Shown: positions 34,840-44,609, counted from the stretch's first letter. The stretch: DNA of 64,000 nucleotides from Skermanella mucosa (GCF_016765655.2 NZ_CP086106.1:1663501-1727500), one strand, 5' to 3'. Numbers and translations: made by a program. The notes: a model not told the origin generated them from the letters alone.

Positions 34840-36906
34840 ATGAGAAAGTTCCTGATCGGCCTTGCGCTGGTTGCCGTCGTCCTGGTGGCGGTGGTGGTGG
34901 CCGTGCCGTTCCTCGTTCCGGTCGAACAGTACAAGGGACGCATAGAGGCCGAAGTCGCCCAGCGTACCGGCCGCGAGTTCCGGATCCAGGGGCCGATGTC
35001 GCTCTCCCTGTTGCCGACCCTGGCCATCGAACTTAACGACGTCTCGTTCGCCGGCCCGCCGGGCGCACGGACTCCGGAGATGGTCCGCCTCGGCCAGCTC
35101 GAACTTGAACTCAAGCCGTGGCCTCTGCTGCGGGGGGAAGTCCAGGTCGACACGCTGGTCCTGCGGGAGCCGAGGATCGCCCTGGAAGTCGATGCCCAGG
35201 GCCGCCCCAACTGGGTCCTCGACCAATCCCCGGCGGCGGACCAGCCGGCGCCGGCCGGGCCGGGCGACGGGCAGGAGCAGACCGCCGGAGTGCCCGACAT
35301 CCGGCTCGGCGAGGTCGAGCTGGTGGACGGCAGGGTCAGCTACTTCGATGCCCGTACCCAGGCGCTGCACGAGGTCACCGACGTGGACGTGACCCTGATG
35401 GCGCCCGATCTCGCCCGGCCGGCCGACCTCAAGGGCCGCCTGGTCTATCGCGAGCGGCCCGTGACGGTCGAGACGCGCATCGAACAGCCCCGGGCCTTGA
35501 TCGAGACCGGTGCCTCCGGGCTGACCGCGGCGGTCAACGGCGATCTGCTGTCGATCCGGTTCGACGGCGCGCTGGAGCGGGCCGCGGCGGGACCGGGAGC
35601 CACCGGGACGCTGGATCTCCGTGCGCCGGAACTGCGCCAGCTCGCGACCTGGGTGACCGGAACCGATCCGGGCGACCTGCCTGTCCAGTCGGCTTCGGTG
35701 GCCGGCGGGCTGGCGGCGAACGCCGACCGCATCGCCCTGACCGGCGGCACCTACAAGGCGGGTGACATGGAGGCGACCGGCAACGTCGCGGTCGCGCTCG
35801 CCGGAGCGCGTCCGAAGATCGAAGGCGTGCTGAACGTGGCCCGGCTCAACCTGGACCGTTATCTGAACCAGCCAAGGACCGCCGGGAGCGCGGCGCCCGC
35901 GCAGCCAACTCCGGCGGCACCGGCTGCGGCACCGGGTCCAGCGCCCTCTCCCGCCGGGGACGCGGGGTGGAGCACCCGTCCGATCGACTTCAGCGCCCTT
36001 CGTACGGTGGATGCCGACCTCAAGGTCGCCCTGGCCGGGCTGACCGTGAAGGGGGTCGATGTCGGCGCTTCCGACATGGCGATGACGCTGGATGGCGGCC
36101 GGCTCCGGACCGTGCTGGGCGAGACCGCCCTGTTCGACGGAACGGTATCCGGGCAGGTGAACGCCGACGCGTCCGCCGCGGTGCCGGCCCTGGCGCTCGA
36201 TCTCCGGATCAACGGCGTCCAGGCGGAGCCGGTGCTGACCCGGTTCGCCGATTTCAACCGGCTGGCCGGAACGGCGCGGGCTGTCGCCTCGCTGAGGACG
36301 ACCGGCGCCAGCGAGCGGGCCATGGTCGAGGGGCTCAACGGGCAGGGCTCGGTCACCTTCACCGACGGCGCGATCAAGGGCATCAACCTGGCAGCCATGG
36401 TGCGGAACGCGGCGGCCGCCTTCCAGGGGCAGCCGGTCGGCAACGAGCCGCAGCAGACCGACTTCGCGGAGCTGGGCGGCAACTTCACCATCCAGAACGG
36501 CGTGGTCCGGAACGACGACCTGCGCCTGCTGGCGCCGCTCCTCCGGCTGGAAGGCCGCGGCACCGTGGCGCTGCCGTCCAAGACGATCGACTATCGGCTG
36601 CAGCCCCGGCTTGTCAGCACGATCGAGGGGCAGGGCGGCACCCGCGACGTCACCGGCATCGCGGTGCCGGTCCTGGTCCGCGGCAGCCTGACCGACCCGA
36701 GCTTCGCGCCCGATCTCGCCGGTCTCGCCGAGGAGGCGCTGCGCAATCCCGAGGCGATCCGCGAGCAGATCGAGGGGCTGAAGGGCAAGAAGCCGGAGGA
36801 AGCGGTCAGGGGCCTGATCGAGGGGTTGACCGGCGGCCAGAACGCCGCTCCCGGCCAGGGATCGAGCGATCCGGCACAGCAGTTGCGGGGGCTGTTCGGC
36901 CGCTGA
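34840..36906 (+). CDS. AsmA family protein
   Basis: A 688-residue protein with one N-terminal membrane anchor (LIGLALVAVVLVAVVVAVPFLVP) and a large periplasmic region. The AsmA N-domain (~25-200) has VEQYKGRIEAEVAQRTGREFRI and LARPADLKG, and the C-terminal AsmA block (~500-630) has GQGSVTFTDGAIKGINLAAMVRN and LGGNFTIQNGVVRNDDLRL. A Pro/Ala linker lies at ~345-370. AsmA-type proteins are proposed to bridge the periplasm in lipid transport to the outer membrane. GAAGGAC stands before the ATG at 34840. The C-terminus is Gln/Gly-rich. LrgA and LrgB genes follow closely on the same strand. Confidence 0.88.
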   Translation: MRKFLIGLALVAVVLVAVVVAVPFLVPVEQYKGRIEAEVAQRTGREFRIQGPMSLSLLPTLAIELNDVSFAGPPGARTPEMVRLGQLELELKPWPLLRGEVQVDTLVLREPRIALEVDAQGRPNWVLDQSPAADQPAPAGPGDGQEQTAGVPDIRLGEVELVDGRVSYFDARTQALHEVTDVDVTLMAPDLARPADLKGRLVYRERPVTVETRIEQPRALIETGASGLTAAVNGDLLSIRFDGALERAAAGPGATGTLDLRAPELRQLATWVTGTDPGDLPVQSASVAGGLAANADRIALTGGTYKAGDMEATGNVAVALAGARPKIEGVLNVARLNLDRYLNQPRTAGSAAPAQPTPAAPAAAPGPAPSPAGDAGWSTRPIDFSALRTVDADLKVALAGLTVKGVDVGASDMAMTLDGGRLRTVLGETALFDGTVSGQVNADASAAVPALALDLRINGVQAEPVLTRFADFNRLAGTARAVASLRTTGASERAMVEGLNGQGSVTFTDGAIKGINLAAMVRNAAAAFQGQPVGNEPQQTDFAELGGNFTIQNGVVRNDDLRLLAPLLRLEGRGTVALPSKTIDYRLQPRLVSTIEGQGGTRDVTGIAVPVLVRGSLTDPSFAPDLAGLAEEALRNPEAIREQIEGLKGKKPEEAVRGLIEGLTGGQNAAPGQGSSDPAQQLRGLFGR

Positions 36907-36945
36907 CCTGCTGGACGCGGCGCCCGAATCGATATGTGAGGACGA

Positions 36946-37320
36946 ATGATTGCCGCCTTGATGGGCCTGCTGGCCTGCCAGCTGGCGGGTGAGCTGCTGG
37001 CCCGCCTGCTCAGCCTTCCGGTGCCCGGTCCGGTGCTCGGGACGATTCTGCTGTTCCTGGTCCTGATCACCCGGGGGCGGATTCCGGACACGCTGCGCGA
37101 CGTGTCGCGGACCCTGCTGGCCAACCTGTCCCTGCTGTTCGTTCCGGCCGGGGTCGGCATCATCCAGCATCTCGACCGCCTGCGCGGCGAGTGGCTCGGG
37201 ATCGCCGCCGCGGTGTTCGGCAGCACCGTGCTGACCATGGTGGTCGCGGTGCTGGTCTTCCGCGGCGTCTCGCGCCTGACCGGGGCCGACACGGAGGCAT
37301 CGGACCGGGGGCGGGCATGA
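36946..37320 (+). CDS. LrgA/CidA family membrane protein
   Basis: A 124-residue protein with four membrane segments. LLACQLAGELLARLLSLPVPGPVLGTILL is the family signature, and ANLSLLFVPAGVGIIQHL the second. CidA/LrgA proteins are holin-like and work with an LrgB partner in cell lysis control or metabolite export. The TGA at 37318-37320 overlaps the ATG of the LrgB gene (ATGA), showing translational coupling. It begins 39 bases after the AsmA gene. Confidence 0.88.
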   Translation: MIAALMGLLACQLAGELLARLLSLPVPGPVLGTILLFLVLITRGRIPDTLRDVSRTLLANLSLLFVPAGVGIIQHLDRLRGEWLGIAAAVFGSTVLTMVVAVLVFRGVSRLTGADTEASDRGRA

Positions 37321-38051
37321 TCACGGACGTCATCGAACCGGCGATCCAGGATGTCTGGGTCTATCTGACCGCCCGTCCGCTGGTCTGGCTGACGGTCACG
37401 ATCGCCGCATACCTGATCGGCCAGTGGTGTTTCGAACGGGCCGGCCGCCGTCCGCTGGTCAATCCCGTCGCGATCGCGGTGGTCCTGCTGGTGGCGTTGC
37501 TGATGCTGACCGGAACGGACTACCAGACCTACTTCGACGGGGCCCAGTTCGTCCATTTCCTGCTGGGGCCGGCCACGGTGGCCCTCGCCGTGCCGCTGTT
37601 CCAGAACTTCGCCCAGGTCCGGCGCGCGGCCCTGCCGATGCTGGCGGCGCTGGTTGCGGGGTCGGTCACGGCGATCCTGTCGGCGGTGGGCATCGCGATG
37701 CTGTTCGGCGTCAGCCTGGAAACCTCGCGCTCGCTTGCTTCCAAGTCGGTCACAATGCCGATCGCCATGGGCATCACCGAGCAGATCGGCGGCATCCCGT
37801 CGCTGACCGCGGTCGTCGTGATGATCACCGGCATCATCGGGGCGATGGTCGTGACGCCCCTGATGGACCTGCTCCGGATCGGCGACTGGCGGGCGCGCGG
37901 CTTCGCCGTGGGTGTGGCGAGCCACGGGATCGGTACGGCCCGGGCGTTCCAGGTCAACGAGATCGCAGGCACCTTCGCCGGCATCGCCATGGCGCTCAAC
38001 GGCATCGCGACCGCGATCATGGTTCCGCTGCTGATCTCCCTGCTCGATTGA
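37317..38051 (+). CDS. LrgB family membrane protein
   Basis: A 244-residue polytopic protein. Recognised family segments are FVHFLLGPATVALAVPLFQNF, SRSLASKSVTMPIAMGITEQIGGIPSLTA, and AVGVASHGIGTARAFQVNEIAGTFAGIAMALNG. It pairs with the overlapping LrgA partner as the antiholin-like or glycolate/pyruvate-type transport unit. ATG 37317 overlaps the upstream stop codon in the ATGA arrangement. No LytSR-type regulator is adjacent. Confidence 0.9.
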   Translation: MITDVIEPAIQDVWVYLTARPLVWLTVTIAAYLIGQWCFERAGRRPLVNPVAIAVVLLVALLMLTGTDYQTYFDGAQFVHFLLGPATVALAVPLFQNFAQVRRAALPMLAALVAGSVTAILSAVGIAMLFGVSLETSRSLASKSVTMPIAMGITEQIGGIPSLTAVVVMITGIIGAMVVTPLMDLLRIGDWRARGFAVGVASHGIGTARAFQVNEIAGTFAGIAMALNGIATAIMVPLLISLLD

Positions 38052-38144
38052 GCCATTTTTGTGCTGCGTGCTCCCCGGCTTTGCCCCCAAACTGGGCTTG
38101 GCGAAAAGAAGTCGGCTGAGGCCGTCCGGTAGAGGGAGGAACGC

Positions 38145-39149
38145 GTGGACACTCCGCAGGCCCGTAATTCGGCGCCCCCCGTGGCGCCGCTGGTCGTCGT
38201 CCTGGAGGGCGGTTTCGGCAGCTACGACAGGGAACGTGACGTCCTGCGGCCGTTCGGCGCCAGCCTCATGGAGCGGTCCTGCCGCGGCGATCGGGAGCTC
38301 CTGCACGGCGCGATTCGCCTGGCCGACGCGGTGCTGGTGCGCGAATGTCCGCTCGACCGTGCCGCCTTCGAGTCGATGGAAAGATGCCGGATCGTCGTCC
38401 GCTATGGCGTGGCGCTCGATACGATCGACCTGGCTGCCGCGGCAGAGCGTCGCATTCCGGTCGCCAACGTGCCCGAGTTCGGGGTGGACGAGGTCAGCGA
38501 CCATGCGCTCGGCCTGCTGCTTTCGGTGGCGCGGCGCATTCCGGCGCGCGATCGGGACGTGCGGTCCGGCCGGTGGAACGTGGCGCGGGCCGAGCCGATG
38601 CACCGGCTCGCCGGCGGCACGCTTGGGTTGATCGGCTACGGCAGGATCGGGGCGGCCTTCCATCGCAAGGCCGCTCCCCTGGGGTTCGCCCGGACGCTGG
38701 TCCACGATCCGGCCCTGGGGGAGGCGCCGGAGGGTACCGAACTGGTCCCGCTCGGCCGGCTCTGCCTGGAAGCCGACGTGATCTCGCTGCATGCGAGCCT
38801 TGAAGCGGGGTCGCGCCACCTGATCAACCGGGCCATGATCGGCCTGATGAAGCCCACCGCGATCCTGCTCAACACTGCCCGCGGCGGGCTGATCGACGAG
38901 GCGGCCCTGGTCGAGGCGCTGTTGGAGCGCCGGCTGTTCGGGGCCGGGCTGGACGTTTTCGAACGGGAGCCGCCGGGAGCCGACAACCTGCTGATGCAGG
39001 TGCCGGGGGTCGTCATGACCGACCATACCGCTTGGTATTCCGAGCAATCGGTCGCCGACCTCCAGCGTTCCGCCGCCGAGGAGATCGCCCGGGTGTTCGG
39101 CGGCGCGAAGCCCCTGAACTGGGTCAATCCCTGGCGGGACGACGCCTGA
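38145..39149 (+). CDS. D-2-hydroxyacid dehydrogenase, CtBP-like
   Basis: A 334-residue NAD(P)-dependent oxidoreductase. The nucleotide-binding loop is TLGLIGYGRIGAAF (~158-171). Catalytic residues lie in NTARGGLID (Arg), LDVFEREPP (Glu) and MTDHTAWYSEQS (His). The last is typical of the CtBP-type branch rather than of phosphoglycerate dehydrogenase, which usually has GAST after the His. The substrate is unknown. GTG 38145 is preceded by GAGGGAGGAA. The next gene, PHA synthase, starts 88 bases downstream, but a metabolic link is only suggestive. Confidence 0.88.
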   Translation: MDTPQARNSAPPVAPLVVVLEGGFGSYDRERDVLRPFGASLMERSCRGDRELLHGAIRLADAVLVRECPLDRAAFESMERCRIVVRYGVALDTIDLAAAAERRIPVANVPEFGVDEVSDHALGLLLSVARRIPARDRDVRSGRWNVARAEPMHRLAGGTLGLIGYGRIGAAFHRKAAPLGFARTLVHDPALGEAPEGTELVPLGRLCLEADVISLHASLEAGSRHLINRAMIGLMKPTAILLNTARGGLIDEAALVEALLERRLFGAGLDVFEREPPGADNLLMQVPGVVMTDHTAWYSEQSVADLQRSAAEEIARVFGGAKPLNWVNPWRDDA

Positions 39150-39237
39150 CGCCGCCGGTCCGGCCGCCACGCAACCGGGTTGCGCGTTGTCCTGCGCTGG
39201 GCGACCATCGCGCCGGTTTCGTCCACGGGGAGCGGTC

Positions 39238-40968
39238 ATGGCGGACTTACGGGGCGATGGGGCGTCGAGCGACCTGGAAGTCGTCGATCACCTGATGAAC
39301 GCGATGATGGCCCAGGCCACGGGAGGCGTGTCGCCCGCCGCGGTGATGCTGGCCTGGATGGACTGGGGGCTTCATCTGGCCTCCTCCCCGGCCAAGCAGA
39401 TCGCCCTCGGGCAGAAGGCGGTCAGCAGCATCGCCCACTGGGGCGACTATGTCGCTGGCGCCGCCGCTGGTCGCAGCCCGCCGCCCGTCGCCGAACCCCA
39501 CGGGGGCGACCGTCGTTTTGCCGCCCGGGAGTGGAGCTTCTGGCCGTTCAACGCCATGGTGCAGGGCTTCCTGCTGACCGAGGAGTGGTGGGACGCCGCC
39601 ACGAAGGGCGTCTCGGGGGTCAGCCGGCGCCACGAGAACCAGGTGAACTTCATGGCGCGCCAGTGGCTGGACCGGCGCGCCCCCTCGAACTTCCTGGCGA
39701 CCAACCCCGAGGTGCTGGCCTGCACACTGCTCGAATCGGGTGAAAACCTCGTCCGGGGAGCCCGCAACCTGGTCGAGGACATCCAGCACCAGATCGGCGG
39801 CGAACCGCCGGTCGGCACGGAGCGCTACCGCGTCGGGCGCGATATCGCGGCGACGCCCGGCCGGGTGGTCTTCCGCAACCACCTGATCGAGCTGATCCGG
39901 TACGATCCGGCCACGCCGCAGGTCCGGGCCGAGCCGTTGCTGATCGTGCCGGCCTGGATCATGAAGTACTACATCCTCGACCTGTCGCCCGAGAATTCGC
40001 TGGTCCGGTACCTGGTCGGGCAGGGACATACCGTCTTCATGGTGTCCTGGCGCAATCCGACGGAGGAGGACCGGGATCTCGGGATGGACGCGTACCGCAC
40101 CGACGGAGTCATGGCCGCGCTTGACGCGATCGGCACCATCCTGCCGGGACGGCGCATCCATGCCTGCGGCTACTGCCTGGGCGGCACCATGCTCGCGATC
40201 GCCGCCTCGGCCATGGCGCGCGACGGCGACGACCGGCTCGCGTCGGTGACCCTGCTCGCCGCGCAGACCGACTTCACGGAGGCCGGCGAGCTGACCGTCT
40301 TCATCGACGACAGCCAGATAGCCTACCTTGAGCACATGATGTGGGCCCGGGGCTTCCTGGACACCACGCGGATGGCGGGGGCGTTCCAGCTCCTGCGGTC
40401 CACCGACCTGATCTGGTCGCGCCAGGTGGAACAGTATCTCAAGGGCCGCCGGGAGCCGGCGAACGACCTGGTGGCGTGGAACGCCGACCAGACCCGCATG
40501 CCCTACCGCATGCATGCGGAGTACCTGCGCAGCCTGTTCCTGGAGAACCAGCTGATGGGCGGCCGTTTCCTGGTCGACGGCCGGCCGGTCTCGCTCAGCG
40601 ATATCCGCGCCCCGATCTTCGCGGTCGGCACCACGCGCGACCACATCGCTCCCTGGCGGTCGGTCTACAAGATCAACCTGCCGACGGACACCAAGGTGAC
40701 CTTCGTGCTGACCACCGGGGGCCATAATGCCGGCATCGTCAGCGAGCCGGGCCATCGCGGCCGCGGCTACCAGATCGCCACCCGGCATCCGGAGGACCGT
40801 TACGTCGATCCCGACGCCTGGGTCGAATCGGCGCCCCGCCGGGAAGGGTCCTGGTGGCCCGCCTGGTCCGGATGGCTGGTGGAGCACGGCGCCCCCGATC
40901 CGGAACCACCGCCCCCCGTCACCGAGGGGCTGGGGCCCGCGCCCGGAACCTACGTCTTCCAGAAGTGA
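39238..40968 (+). CDS. phaC: polyhydroxyalkanoate synthase
   Basis: A 576-residue class I-type PHA synthase. The lipase-like box GYCLGG places the nucleophile Cys at about residue 313, with a general-base Asp in VGTTRDHIAPW and His in LTTGGHNAGI. The N-terminal helical domain (WSFWPFNAMVQGFLLTEEWW, HENQVNFMARQWLDRRAPSNFLATNPEV) is as expected. The enzyme polymerises (R)-3-hydroxyacyl-CoA at granule surfaces. GGGGAG precedes the ATG at 39238. No phaA, phaB or phasin gene is adjacent, so it may be a secondary synthase copy. Confidence 0.92.
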   Translation: MADLRGDGASSDLEVVDHLMNAMMAQATGGVSPAAVMLAWMDWGLHLASSPAKQIALGQKAVSSIAHWGDYVAGAAAGRSPPPVAEPHGGDRRFAAREWSFWPFNAMVQGFLLTEEWWDAATKGVSGVSRRHENQVNFMARQWLDRRAPSNFLATNPEVLACTLLESGENLVRGARNLVEDIQHQIGGEPPVGTERYRVGRDIAATPGRVVFRNHLIELIRYDPATPQVRAEPLLIVPAWIMKYYILDLSPENSLVRYLVGQGHTVFMVSWRNPTEEDRDLGMDAYRTDGVMAALDAIGTILPGRRIHACGYCLGGTMLAIAASAMARDGDDRLASVTLLAAQTDFTEAGELTVFIDDSQIAYLEHMMWARGFLDTTRMAGAFQLLRSTDLIWSRQVEQYLKGRREPANDLVAWNADQTRMPYRMHAEYLRSLFLENQLMGGRFLVDGRPVSLSDIRAPIFAVGTTRDHIAPWRSVYKINLPTDTKVTFVLTTGGHNAGIVSEPGHRGRGYQIATRHPEDRYVDPDAWVESAPRREGSWWPAWSGWLVEHGAPDPEPPPPVTEGLGPAPGTYVFQK

Positions 40969-41086
40969 GCCCGGGGGCACGTCGAACCGGCAAGGCGCGG
41001 CTCGGGAAATATCGCCAATGGCTTAGCGAATCTTAACCAGAACGGCCTAATGCTTCGGGTCCACCGGACTTTGTCGAACGGACCCG

Positions 41087-42442
41087 ATGAACGATATCCT
41101 GAACCGGCAGCTGCTCAGCGTCACCGGCCTCGTGCAGTTGGAGAAGCGCATCCGGCACGCGGCGACGCCGGAAGAGTTCGGCTTCCTCGTCGTCAACGAA
41201 ACCCATGCCCTGGTGCGTTATCGCCAGGCGATCCTGTGGCGGAGGACCGGTGGCGGCGACGGCAAGGTGACGGCGGTGTCCGGTCTGGCGCTGCCGGACG
41301 CCAACGCCCCCTTCCTGGTCTGGCTGTGCAAGCTGCTGAAGCACCTGGATTCCAGACCGGAGTCCGGCGGCGCCATCGAGGCGGTCGACGCCTCCCTGGT
41401 GCCGGCGCAACTCGCGCAGGACTGGGGCGAGTGGTTGCCGCCCCATGCCCTGAGGATTCCCCTGGACGGCATCGACGGCCAGCGGCTGGGCTGCCTGCTG
41501 CTGGTACGGGACGAGCCCTGGACGGACCACGACCGCCACCTCATGGCCTATCTGGGCGACGCCTACGCGCATTCCTGGGCGGCTCTGCTGGACCGGCATC
41601 GGGGCCACCGCGCCGGCTGGCCGGGCCGGCGGAAGGGCCGGCTGGGCTTGGCCGTCCTGATCCTCGCCGCCGGGCTCGCCTGGGTGCCGGTCCGCCAGTC
41701 CGCCCTCGCCCCGGCGGAGGTCATCCCCAAGGAGCCGGTGGTCGTGCGGGCGCCGATCGACGGGGTGATCGACCGGTTCGAGGTGCGGCCGAACGAGATG
41801 GTCGCCGAGGGGCAGGTGCTGCTGGCGCTCGACCCCGCCCGCCTCCAGAACCGGCTGGACGTCGCCCGCAAGGCGCACGAGGTCGGCGAGGCCGAATACC
41901 GGCAAGCGGCGCAGCAGGCGGTGTTCGACCCGCGCAGCAAGACCAACCTGGCGATTCTCCAGGGACGCATGGAGCAGAACGCGGCGGAGGTGGCCTACTT
42001 GGAAGGCCTGCTTGACCGCATCGAGGTCAGGGCGCCGCGTCCCGGCATCGCGATCTTCGACGACGTCAACGACTGGATCGGCAAGCCGGTGTCGATCGGG
42101 GAGCGCATCCTGGTCGTCGCCGACCCGGCCGAGGTCGAGCTTGAGATCCATCTGCCGGTCGCCGACGCCATCGCGCTGGAGCAGGGTTCGGAGGTCGCCC
42201 TGTTCCTCAACGTCGATCCGCAGCACCCCATCGCCGGCACGCTGGAGTTCGCCAGCTATCAGGCCAGCCCGACGCCGGAAGGCGCGCTCGCCTACCGCCT
42301 GAAGGCCGCCCTGGCCGCCGATGCCGCCCGGCCGCGCATCGGCATGAAGGGCATCGCGAAGGTCCATGGCGAGGAGACGACGCTGTTCTACTACATCATG
42401 CGCCGCCCCTTGGCGGCTCTGCGCCAGCGGCTGGGCCTGTGA
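41087..42442 (+). CDS. HlyD-type membrane fusion protein with N-terminal GAF-like domain
   Basis: A 451-residue protein. Residues ~20-165 resemble a cytosolic GAF-like domain (EFGFLVVNETHALVRYRQAILWR, ALRIPLDGIDGQRLGCLLLVRDEPWTDHDRHLMAYLGDAYAHSWAAL). A single membrane segment follows at ~186-200. The periplasmic part has a split biotinyl-lipoyl HlyD domain (VVVRAPIDGVIDRFEVRPNEMVAEGQVLLALD, IEVRAPRPGIAIFDDVNDWIGKPVSIGERIL) around a short helical hairpin, then a beta-barrel segment. No ABC transporter or RND pump gene is adjacent. Its stop overlaps the start of the next gene (GTGA), so the two must act together. Such pairs occur in other proteobacteria, but the function is unclear. Confidence 0.82.
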   Translation: MNDILNRQLLSVTGLVQLEKRIRHAATPEEFGFLVVNETHALVRYRQAILWRRTGGGDGKVTAVSGLALPDANAPFLVWLCKLLKHLDSRPESGGAIEAVDASLVPAQLAQDWGEWLPPHALRIPLDGIDGQRLGCLLLVRDEPWTDHDRHLMAYLGDAYAHSWAALLDRHRGHRAGWPGRRKGRLGLAVLILAAGLAWVPVRQSALAPAEVIPKEPVVVRAPIDGVIDRFEVRPNEMVAEGQVLLALDPARLQNRLDVARKAHEVGEAEYRQAAQQAVFDPRSKTNLAILQGRMEQNAAEVAYLEGLLDRIEVRAPRPGIAIFDDVNDWIGKPVSIGERILVVADPAEVELEIHLPVADAIALEQGSEVALFLNVDPQHPIAGTLEFASYQASPTPEGALAYRLKAALAADAARPRIGMKGIAKVHGEETTLFYYIMRRPLAALRQRLGL

Positions 42443-44586
42443 CCGCCGCCGTCGGCCTCGGCGGGGCGCAGCAGCCGGCGCGCCTGCTGCCGCTGCGGGA
42501 GGAGCTTACCCTCCATGCGGGACCGCGGACCCGGGACGGTGCGCCCACCTGGACGCTGCACGACCCGGCCAACAACAGGTTCTTCCGGATCGGGTGGCTT
42601 GAGTTCGAGATCCTGTCGCGCTGGGGTTCGGGCGACATGGAGGCGATCGCCGCCGACATCCGGCGCCGCACCACGCTCGACGTCTCGGTCGATCATGTCG
42701 AGACGGTCGCCCGCTTCCTGATGGCGAGCAACCTGCTGCAGGCGCGGGGCGAGCAGGCGATCGAACGGCTGGTCCGGCAGGCGGCGTCGGTCCGCATGGG
42801 TCCGGCCAAGTGGCTCCTGAAGAACTACCTGTTCGTCCGAATCCCGCTGGTCCGCCCGGACCGCTTCCTGAAGGCGGCGTTGCCGCTGGTCGCGTGGATG
42901 TTCACGAAGGCGTTCCTGGCGGCGGTGCTGGCGGCGGCGCTGGCCGGCGGATATCTCGTGCTGCGCCAGTGGGACGCTTTCCTCGGCACCTTCCCGCACT
43001 TCTTCTCCCTGGAGGGCGCCGCCCTGGCCGCGGTCGCGCTGAGCGGCGCCAAGATCCTGCACGAACTGGGACATGCCTTCACCGCGCGCCGGTTCGGCTG
43101 CCGGGTGCCGACCATGGGGGTCGCCTTCCTGGTGCTTTGGCCGGTGCTCTACACCGACACCAGCGAAGCCTGGAAGCTGCCGTCGCGGCACCGCCGGCTG
43201 GCGATCGGCGCCGCCGGCATGGCGGCGGAGCTGGCGCTGGCGGCCGCGGCGACGCTGGCCTGGAGCTTCCTGCCGGACGGCCCGCTGCGGAGCGCCGCCT
43301 TCCTTCTGGCGACGAGCACCTGGCTGCTGACCCTGGCGATCAACCTGAACCCCTTCATGCGGTTCGACGGCTACTACCTGCTGTCGGACTATCTGGACAT
43401 CCCCAACCTTCAGGACCGCTCCTTCGCGCTGGCCCGGTGGCACCTGCGGGAGATGCTGTTCGGGCTGGGCGATCCCGTGCCGGAGCGCTGGCCCGGTCAC
43501 ACGCGGCGGGTCCTGCTGGTCTATGCCTACTGCACCTGGATCTACCGGTTCTTCCTGTTCCTCGGCATAGCGCTGCTTGTCTATCACCTGTTTTTCAAGC
43601 TGCTCGGCATCTTCCTGATGGTGGTCGAGCTGGTCTGGTTCATCGCCCGGCCGATCTGGGGCGAGCTCAAGGAGTGGGGAATGAGGCGCGATCGCGTCCG
43701 CTTGAACCGGCACAGCCTCGCGACGCTGCTGGCGCTGGGCTGCATCGTGGCGCTGGTGCTGGTCCCGTGGCGCAGCGCCGTGCCGGCTTCCGCGATCCTG
43801 CGCGCGGAACAGCAGTTGAAGCTGTTCATCCCGCGCGCCGCCCGGCTGGAGGAGGTGCGGGTCCGGCCCGGGCAGATCGTCACTGCGGGAGAGGTGCTGT
43901 TCACCTTCCGGTCGCCCGACCTGGAGCATGAACTGGGCCAGGCCGAGCGGCGCGCCGAGCTGTCCCGCTGGCAGGTCCAGTTCCAGGGCATGAGCCGGGA
44001 CCTGCTGGAGCGCAACCAGGTTTCCTGGCGGGAGCTGGAAGGCGCGCTGGCACAGGCGGCGGGCTACCGGAGCGAACTGGCGCGGCTGCTGGTCACGGCG
44101 CCGATGGACGGCAGGGTGGTGGAACTGGCCGACCCGCTCCGGCCGGGCGAATGGCTGACGGCCAACACGCCCCTGGCGACGGTGATCGATCCCGCGTCGG
44201 CCATCCTCGAGGCCTATGTCGCCGAAGCGGACCTGGCCCGGATCGCGGTGGGAACGCCGGGCGTCTTCCATCCCGACGACCTGGGCCAGCCATCGGTGCC
44301 GGGCACCGTCGTCGCGATCGACGACGGCAGCAGCCGAACCCTGCCGGAGCCTGTGCTGGCGTCGATCCATGGCGGCGACGTGGCGGTGCGCGATATCCGC
44401 GGCAACGAGGATTCCCTGATCCCGGAAAGCCCGGTCTATCGCATCCTGATCCGCCCGGATGCCGGGCTCGCCGCGCCGGACCAGGTCGTGCGCGGTCGAA
44501 TCCTGTTGCAGGGCGAGCGCGAGAGCCTGATCGCCCGGACCTGGCGGTTCGCGGTCGGCGTGCTGATCCGGGAGAGCGGCTTCTGA
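42439..44586 (+). CDS. PqqD-like / M50 site-2 protease / HlyD fusion membrane protein
   Basis: A 715-residue fusion. Residues ~35-105 resemble a PqqD/RiPP recognition domain (LHDPANNRFFRIGWLEFEILSRW ... FLMASNLLQ). The multi-pass M50 domain has zinc motif HELGH at 208-212 and NPFMRFDGYYLL, the second motif supplying the Asp ligand. After the last membrane segment (~430-450) comes a HlyD lipoyl domain (LEEVRVRPGQIVTAGEVLF, LLVTAPMDGRVVELADPLRPGEWL). The GTG start overlaps the stop of the adaptor gene. An intramembrane protease joined to a secretion adaptor suggests cleavage and export of a membrane or peptide substrate (inference). No precursor peptide gene was identified nearby. Confidence 0.85.
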   Translation: MTAAVGLGGAQQPARLLPLREELTLHAGPRTRDGAPTWTLHDPANNRFFRIGWLEFEILSRWGSGDMEAIAADIRRRTTLDVSVDHVETVARFLMASNLLQARGEQAIERLVRQAASVRMGPAKWLLKNYLFVRIPLVRPDRFLKAALPLVAWMFTKAFLAAVLAAALAGGYLVLRQWDAFLGTFPHFFSLEGAALAAVALSGAKILHELGHAFTARRFGCRVPTMGVAFLVLWPVLYTDTSEAWKLPSRHRRLAIGAAGMAAELALAAAATLAWSFLPDGPLRSAAFLLATSTWLLTLAINLNPFMRFDGYYLLSDYLDIPNLQDRSFALARWHLREMLFGLGDPVPERWPGHTRRVLLVYAYCTWIYRFFLFLGIALLVYHLFFKLLGIFLMVVELVWFIARPIWGELKEWGMRRDRVRLNRHSLATLLALGCIVALVLVPWRSAVPASAILRAEQQLKLFIPRAARLEEVRVRPGQIVTAGEVLFTFRSPDLEHELGQAERRAELSRWQVQFQGMSRDLLERNQVSWRELEGALAQAAGYRSELARLLVTAPMDGRVVELADPLRPGEWLTANTPLATVIDPASAILEAYVAEADLARIAVGTPGVFHPDDLGQPSVPGTVVAIDDGSSRTLPEPVLASIHGGDVAVRDIRGNEDSLIPESPVYRILIRPDAGLAAPDQVVRGRILLQGERESLIARTWRFAVGVLIRESGF

Positions 44587-44609
44587 AGCGGCACGGCGGA
44601 GGTCTCATA

